A stretch of 14,438 bases of DNA, taken from assembly GCA_947469815.1 (NCBI GenBank), contig CANIRI010000023.1, positions 1 through 14,438 of the forward strand. Direction: 5' to 3'. The notes below the pieces were generated by a model. The model was not told the DNA's origin and ran no database searches. It saw only the letters and a list, made by a program, of their open reading frames with translations. The position numbers and the translations under genes were made by a program. Positions 7,738 through 14,438 of this stretch are shown here, in pieces. The DNA comes from Comamonadaceae bacterium (GTDB lineage Bacteria > Pseudomonadota > Gammaproteobacteria > Burkholderiales > Burkholderiaceae_C). Numbering within the stretch: position 1 is the first letter of the stretch; every line of letters starts with the position of its first letter.

Positions 7738-8528
7738 GCCAGCGACCAGTCATACCCTATGGTGAGAGGTGCATGGTCCGAGAAGCGCTGGTCTTTGTAG
7801 ATGGCGTGGGTGCGCGCGCCGCTGGCCAGCGCCGGCGTGGCCAGGTGGTAGTCCAGCCGCCAGCCCACGTTCATGGCATAGGCCTGACCCCGGTTGCTCC
7901 ACCAGGTGTAGGCGGCGTCGGTCGCCGTGGGTTCAAGTTGGCGGTACACATCGACCATTCCGGCCTCGGACAGCAGCTTGCTCATCCAGGCCCGCTCTTG
8001 CGGCAAAAAGCCGGAGTTGTTTTTGTTGCCCTTGAAGTTCTTCAGGTCGATCTCGTGGTGCGCGATATTAATGTCCCCGCAGAGCACGAACTCGCGCTGC
8101 CCTTTGAGCGCCTGCAGGTGCGGGTAGAAGCCGTCGAGAAAGCGGTATTTGGCTTCCTGCCGCTCCTCCCCCGACGAACCGCTGGGGAAATACGCGCTGA
8201 TGATGGAACGCTTGCGCGCCGGTGTATCAAAACGCAACTCCAGGTAGCGGCCCTCCGCATCAAACTCCGGTGAGCCATAACCCACCAACACATCGCTGGG
8301 CGCATGGCGTGTGTACACCGCCACCCCCGAATAGCCTTTTTTCTCCGCAAAATGAAAGTAGCCCTGCAAGCCGGCCAGCGCCTCGAACTTACCCGCTACG
8401 TCCGGTGCCTGGGCTTTGACTTCCTGCACGCACAGCGCATCGGGCGCGTGCGTTTCCAGCCAGGCCTCCAGGCCCTTGCTGGTGGCCGAGCGTATGCCGT
8501 TGAGGTTGAGGCTGGTGAGGGTGAACAC
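7734..8528 (-). CDS. xth: Exodeoxyribonuclease III / AP endonuclease
   Basis: The 264-residue product belongs to the exonuclease/endonuclease/phosphatase superfamily, ExoIII branch. It acts in base-excision repair by cutting abasic sites and removing 3' blocking groups. Catalytic landmarks are N10 in [11 protein letters not shown]36 in CVQEVKA, Y113 in SAYFPSG, D152 and N154 in [14 protein letters not shown]223 and D226 in GWRLDYHLA, and D251-H252 in FSDHAPL. All expected metal and catalytic residues are present. GTG at 8528 is chosen as start because GGAG lies 6 bases upstream. A TTG four codons earlier (8540) has no ribosome-binding site. The gene overlaps the MATE gene by four bases and is divergent from pyrE. 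Confidence 0.94.
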   Translation of the reverse strand: MFTLTSLNLNGIRSATSKGLEAWLETHAPDALCVQEVKAQAPDVAGKFEALAGLQGYFHFAEKKGYSGVAVYTRHAPSDVLVGYGSPEFDAEGRYLELRFDTPARKRSIISAYFPSGSSGEERQEAKYRFLDGFYPHLQALKGQREFVLCGDINIAHHEIDLKNFKGNKNNSGFLPQERAWMSKLLSEAGMVDVYRQLEPTATDAAYTWWSNRGQAYAMNVGWRLDYHLATPALASGARTHAIYKDQRFSDHAPLTIGYDWSLA

Positions 8529-8670
8529 GGGTGTCTCCAAAAATGAACGACCCGCTGCGGAGTCAAGAGCCGAAAGATACAGGAAGCCGTTGGCCGACCA
8601 TGGTCAATACAATGCCGCAGACTTTATTTATTTCACCGCTTGGGCATTTGCCCGCGCATCAGATCCCTCT
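8529..8670. other. Divergent xth/pyrE intergenic region
   Basis: This 142-base region must hold the start signals of both xth (leftward) and pyrE (rightward). The best -10-like element on the + strand is TACAAT at 8608-8613. The hexamer TTGGCC at 8590-8595 is only 12 bases away, too close for a standard -35, so the promoter call is weak. An A/T-rich stretch (8623-8635) precedes the pyrE start. No strong hairpin or U-tract typical of a pyrimidine attenuator was seen. Confidence 0.35.
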
Positions 8671-9384
8671 ATGGCACCCCATCCACCCGCTGCCCCACCC
8701 CAGTCTTCTGACCGCACGGCCCACGACTTTGTCGCGTTCGCGCTGCAAGCGGGTGTTTTGCGCTTTGGCGAATTCACGACCAAGGCCGGACGGCTAAGCC
8801 CTTATTTCTTCAACGCCGGTTTGTTTGACGATGGCGCGAAACTCGGGCGCTTGGCGCAGTTTTATGCGCAGGCGCTGCTGGCCAGTGGCATCGAATTCGA
8901 CATGCTGTTTGGTCCTGCCTACAAGGGCATTCCCTTGGGTGCGGCGGTCGCGGTCGAGCTGGCGCGCCTGGGCCGCAACGTGCCCTTTGCCTACAACCGC
9001 AAAGAGGCTAAGGACCATGGCGAAGGCGGCTCGCTGGTCGGTGCGCCGCTCAAGGGCCGTGTGCTGATCGTGGACGACGTGATGAGCGCCGGCACTGCTG
9101 CGCGCGAGTCCATCGCCCTGATCCAAGCCGCAGGCGCTACACCACATGCGGTGGCCATTGCGCTGGACCGCCAGGAAATGGCCACCGAAAAACAGCCCGA
9201 TGGATCCACCCGTGATGTACCCTACAGCGCGGTGCAATACGTGCGCCAGACGCTGGGCCTGCATGTGTGCGCCATTGCGACGCTGGATGATTTGTTGGGT
9301 TATCTGCAGACACAAAGCGGTGATGCCATGGGTGCGCACCGGGCGCGGGTGCAGGCCTACAGGGATCGCTACGGTGTTTCTTGA
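8671..9384 (+). CDS. pyrE: Orotate phosphoribosyltransferase
   Basis: The 237-residue product makes orotidine 5'-phosphate from orotate and PRPP, the fifth step of de novo pyrimidine synthesis, in the cytoplasm. Family blocks are [21 protein letters not shown] (33-53), [12 protein letters not shown] (79-90), [14 protein letters not shown] (107-120, flexible catalytic loop) and the PRPP-binding loop [13 protein letters not shown] (131-143). The ATG at 8671 is the only plausible start. It gives a proline-rich extension of about 15 residues compared with E. coli PyrE (213 aa) and has no obvious Shine-Dalgarno. The reading frame stays open upstream to 8416, but that part overlaps xth and lacks family resemblance. 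pyrE stands alone and converges on gatB. Confidence 0.96.
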   Translation: MAPHPPAAPPQSSDRTAHDFVAFALQAGVLRFGEFTTKAGRLSPYFFNAGLFDDGAKLGRLAQFYAQALLASGIEFDMLFGPAYKGIPLGAAVAVELARLGRNVPFAYNRKEAKDHGEGGSLVGAPLKGRVLIVDDVMSAGTAARESIALIQAAGATPHAVAIALDRQEMATEKQPDGSTRDVPYSAVQYVRQTLGLHVCAIATLDDLLGYLQTQSGDAMGAHRARVQAYRDRYGVS

Positions 9385-9386
9385 TT

Positions 9387-9417
9387 GCTTGCAGCGGGGA
9401 TGCCGCTGGTCGGAAGC
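9387..9417. other. Stem-loop between convergent pyrE and gatB
   Basis: CAGCGG (9392-9397) pairs with CCGCTG (9403-9408) around GGATG. An outer GCTT (9387-9390)/AAGC (9414-9417) pairing can extend the helix across an internal loop. It fills almost the entire 34-base gap between the two stop codons. There is no T-run, so it is at best a weak or factor-assisted bidirectional terminator or an mRNA 3'-end stabiliser. Confidence 0.45.
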
Positions 9418-9418
9418 A

Positions 9419-10890
9419 CTAGCCCAGTTTCTTTTTCAGTAAGTCGTTCACCTGCGCCGGATTGGCCTTGCCCTTGCTGGCCTTCATGATGGGGCCGACC
9501 AGGCCGTTCAAGGCTTTGGCGTTACCGGCCTTGTATTCTTCGACGTTCTTGGGATGGGCGGCGAGTACCTCGTCGATGATCTTCTCCAGTTCATCGGAGT
9601 CGTTCATTTGTTTCAGGCCTTTGACTCGGATGAGGTCATCGATCACGGAAAGCGCGCCGGGATCAGAAATTAAATCGCCAGAAACATTCCACAAAGCATC
9701 AAACACATCTTTGGCAGCATTGTTGGAAATGGTGCTGTCATGAATGCGTGAAATCAACGCAGCCAGCCGCGTAGCGCTCACAGGCAACTGCTCCATACCG
9801 ATGTCATCTGCATTCATGCGCCGCGATACCTCGCCCATGACCCAGTTACTGGCCAGTTTGTGTTGTCCGCAGTCCTTGGCCGTGTCTTCAAAATACCCCG
9901 CCATGGCTTTGCTCTGTGTCAGCGTCGCCGCGTCGTATTCCGGCAATCCATAGTCCCGCACAAAGCGCTCGGCCATCGCCCGGGGCAACTCGGTCATTTC
10001 GCTTCGTACACGCTCCACCCACTCGGGTGCAATCACCAGCGGCGGCAAATCCGGGTCGGGGAAGTAGCGGTAATCAGCGGCGTCTTCTTTGGTGCGCATG
10101 GCGCGGGTCTCGCCGGTGTCCGGGTTGAAGAGCACGGTGGCTTGTTGAATCGCATGCCCGTCTTCAATTTGCTCGATCTGCCAGCGCACCTCGTAGTCAA
10201 TGGCCTGCTGCATGAACTTGAAGCTGTTGAGGTTCTTGATCTCGCGCCGCGTGCCCAGCGCCGCGCCGGGCTTGCGCACCGACACGTTGGCGTCGCAGCG
10301 GAATGAGCCCTCCTGCATATTCCCGTCGCACATGCCAATCCAGGTGACGATCTTGTGCAACTCTTTGGCGTAGGCCACCGCCTCTTCGCTGCTGCGCATG
10401 TCTGGCTCGGTCACGATTTCCAGCAAGGGCGTCCCTGCGCGGTTCAAATCGATACCCGATTGACCAATGAAGTCTTCATGCAGCGACTTGCCCGCGTCTT
10501 CTTCCAGATGCGCGCGCACCAGGCGGACGGTTTTGGGTTCACCGTCCAGAAAGAAAGACACCGCGCCGCCTTGTACGACTGGAATCTCGAACTGGCTGAT
10601 CTGATAGCCCTTGGGCAGATCGGGGTAGAAGTAGTTTTTGCGGGCAAACACGCTGCGCGGTGCGATGTGCGAGCCCAGCGCCAGCCCGAGCTGGATGGCG
10701 CATTCGACTGCAGCGCGGTTCATTACTGGCAGCGTGCCGGGCAAAGCCAGATCCACCGCGCAGGCTTGCGTGTTGGGTTCGGCACCGAAGGCGGTGGACG
10801 CACGGCTGAAAATTTTGCTCTCGGTAGAAAGCTGGGCGTGCGTTTCGAAGCCGATAACGACCTCGTAGCCGTGGACGAGCTTGGCCGCGC

Positions 10891-10894
<4 letters not shown>
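9419..10894 (-). CDS. gatB: Asp/Glu-tRNA amidotransferase subunit B
   Basis: The 491-residue product is GatB, the kinase/transamidase subunit of GatCAB, which phosphorylates and amidates Asp-tRNA(Asn) or Glu-tRNA(Gln). The cradle domain begins [21 protein letters not shown] (9-29). It continues with [39 protein letters not shown] (129-137, active-site region), [17 protein letters not shown] and [10 protein letters not shown]. The YqeY-like C-terminal tRNA-binding domain covers about 345-491 and ends [20 protein letters not shown]. The start at 10894 overlaps the gatA stop as ATGA; an in-frame ATG at 10924 lies inside gatA and is less likely. A low-GC stretch spans about residues 383-412. Confidence 0.97.
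9655..9745 (-). other. Low-GC patch inside gatB
   Basis: Hand count gives 23 G+C in 60 bases for 9661-9720 (38%), against 36 in 60 for 9901-9960 in the same gene. On the coding strand the patch uses many T-ending codons plus a TTA leucine (DLIS segment), rare in the neighbouring genes. The reading frame and GatB homology are intact. It falls in the helical/YqeY-like part of the protein. Whether this is a recombined segment or drift cannot be decided by eye. Confidence 0.5.
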
Positions 10895-12408
<1,514 letters not shown>

Positions 12409-12411
12409 GGC

Positions 12412-12720
12412 TTACTCAATCACTTTGGGCACGAGGAACAGGCCGCGCTCAACGGCCGGGGCACTGCGCTGGTTGGCTTCTCGGTCGTTGGGTTCGCTGG
12501 CCAGATCGGGGCGCAAGCGCAGCGCCATCGGCCCACTGCCTTGCATCGCATCCACCGGGTGCGCCATAGGCTCCACGCCATCGGTGTTGACGCCCTTGAT
12601 TTGCTCCACGATGCCGAAAAACGCGTTGATTTTGTCCAGCATCTGTTCGTGTTCGGCGGGGGCGAGCTCCAGGCGCGCCAGCTTGGCAATCCGGGAGATG
12701 TCGGCAGGGGTCAAGGACAT
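12412..12720 (-). CDS. gatC: Asp/Glu-tRNA amidotransferase subunit C
   Basis: The 102-residue product is GatC, the small belt subunit that wraps around GatA and ties it to GatB. Typical blocks are [19 protein letters not shown], the helix with [20 protein letters not shown], and [10 protein letters not shown], followed by the extended C-terminal strand ending [10 protein letters not shown]. It is the first gene of gatCAB, with a TAA stop 3 bases before the gatA ATG. No good Shine-Dalgarno precedes the ATG (upstream reads CGCTTTTGACCC), which is odd for the lead gene. The start nevertheless matches the family N-terminus. Confidence 0.96.
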   Translation of the reverse strand: MSLTPADISRIAKLARLELAPAEHEQMLDKINAFFGIVEQIKGVNTDGVEPMAHPVDAMQGSGPMALRLRPDLASEPNDREANQRSAPAVERGLFLVPKVIE

Positions 12721-12782
12721 GGGTCAAAAGCGATATGAGAGAGGGACAAAAGGGAGTTTGCGGGCCGCTAAACCATGCTGCT

Positions 12783-12803
12783 TTATAGGGCTTGGGGTAT
12801 TAT
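12783..12803. promoter_or_regulatory. Possible divergent gatC/mreB promoter region
   Basis: On the + strand TATTAT (12798-12803) matches a -10 box at 5 of 6 positions. On the - strand the complement of 12782-12787 reads TATAAA, a possible -10 for gatCAB about 60 bases upstream of gatC. Neither has a clear TTGACA-like -35 at 16-18 bases. The calls rest on position between divergent genes and on the -10 resemblance only. Confidence 0.35.
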
Positions 12804-12818
12804 CCCGCCTTTAGCTGA

Positions 12819-13985
<1,167 letters not shown>

Positions 13986-14003
13986 GCGCCGGGTAGCGCC
14001 GCC

Positions 14004-14438
14004 ATGGCATTCGGCGTTCTGGACCAGGACCCTCCGCCATTTTTCCGCCAAGGTGCCTCCGCTTTTTCCAAGCTGATTGTGTTCAGCGCGGCCGCCGTTT
14101 TTATGATGGTCGCCGACACCCGTTTTCAGATCTTGCAACCTGCGCGCGCCGTGCTCCAGGCGGTGCTATTTCCCATGCAGTGGCTGGCACAGCGTCCTGG
14201 TCTTATTGCCGGGGAGGCGGCGGATTTCATTGACAAAGTTCAGTCGGCCGACGTGGTGCATACCAGGCTGGTCGAGAAACTGCGGCAGCAATCGGCCCGC
14301 GCCTACCAGGTGGAACAGTTGGAGTTGGAAAACCGCCGTTTACGCGCATTACTGGAGCTGCGCCCGACTCTGGCGGTGTCCGGAACAGCGGCCCAGGTGC
14401 TATATGACGCGGCAGATCCCTACACCCGCAAGGTCGTG
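14004..14438 (+). CDS. mreC: Rod shape-determining protein MreC (5' part)
   Basis: The frame is open from ATG 14004 to the window end, giving the first 145 residues; the gene is cut by the window edge, not by a mutation. The start MAFGVLDQDPPPFFRQGAS is followed by a hydrophobic anchor (about 22-37, LIVFSAAAVFMMVA) and a charged, heptad-like coiled coil (about 76-118). The beginning of the periplasmic beta domain follows (VLYDAADPYTRKVV). This is the MreC layout: a bitopic protein linking MreB to the wall synthases PBP2/RodA. The Shine-Dalgarno is weak (CGGGTAG at 13990-13996). Direct linkage to mreB implies one operon, with mreD, mrdA and rodA expected beyond the edge. Confidence 0.93.
   Translation, partial: MAFGVLDQDPPPFFRQGASAFSKLIVFSAAAVFMMVADTRFQILQPARAVLQAVLFPMQWLAQRPGLIAGEAADFIDKVQSADVVHTRLVEKLRQQSARAYQVEQLELENRRLRALLELRPTLAVSGTAAQVLYDAADPYTRKVV

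Noticed and set aside
8416..8670. Upstream extension of the pyrE reading frame
   Set aside because: It overlaps xth on the opposite strand and does not resemble PyrE. Starting at 8671 gives a normal orotate phosphoribosyltransferase.
9387..9417. pyrE-gatB stem-loop as an intrinsic terminator
   Set aside because: There is no T-run on either side, so it was kept only as an unspecified stem-loop.

Overview
The window is a 14.4 kb piece of a bacterial chromosome, almost certainly a betaproteobacterium of the Burkholderiales. It is most like Comamonadaceae (Rhodoferax/Polaromonas/Acidovorax-like), judging by protein sequence style, gene order and moderately high GC. That assignment is inference, because no database search was possible. 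No mobile element, CRISPR array, phage gene or unknown protein-coding system is visible. Every sizeable coding region belongs to a familiar family.

Positions 1-6371 (+ strand) hold the end of the spc operon and the whole alpha operon: rplF (3' end), rplR, rpsE, rpmD, rplO, secY, rpmJ, rpsM, rpsK, rpsD, rpoA, rplQ. They are tightly spaced and in the classical order. Twenty-three bases after rplQ lies an initiator tRNA-fMet gene, followed by a strong bidirectional intrinsic terminator. The spacers rpsK-rpsD, rpsD-rpoA and rpoA-rplQ are unusually long for this cluster. Two of them carry clear stem-loops without U-tracts.

Positions 6400-8528 (- strand) hold an exonuclease III/AP endonuclease gene that overlaps a MATE-family efflux transporter by the ATGA arrangement. 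Divergent from them, 8671-9384 (+) is pyrE (orotate phosphoribosyltransferase). Positions 9419-12720 (- strand) hold the compact gatC-gatA-gatB operon for the tRNA-dependent amidotransferase. Positions 12942-14438 (+) hold mreB and the start of mreC, the head of the cell-shape (mre/rod) operon, which runs off the window.

The functional theme is housekeeping: ribosome assembly, protein secretion, RNA polymerase, translation initiation, mischarged-tRNA repair, pyrimidine synthesis, base-excision repair and cell shape. The points most worth a second look are non-coding or compositional. A terminator-like hairpin followed by a second hairpin sits in the short mreB leader between divergent genes. 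There are low-GC, rare-codon patches inside gatA and gatB. The initiator tRNA is placed in the tail of the alpha operon. Paired stem-loops lie just upstream of rpsD. An identical ribosome-binding module precedes rpsE and rpsK.
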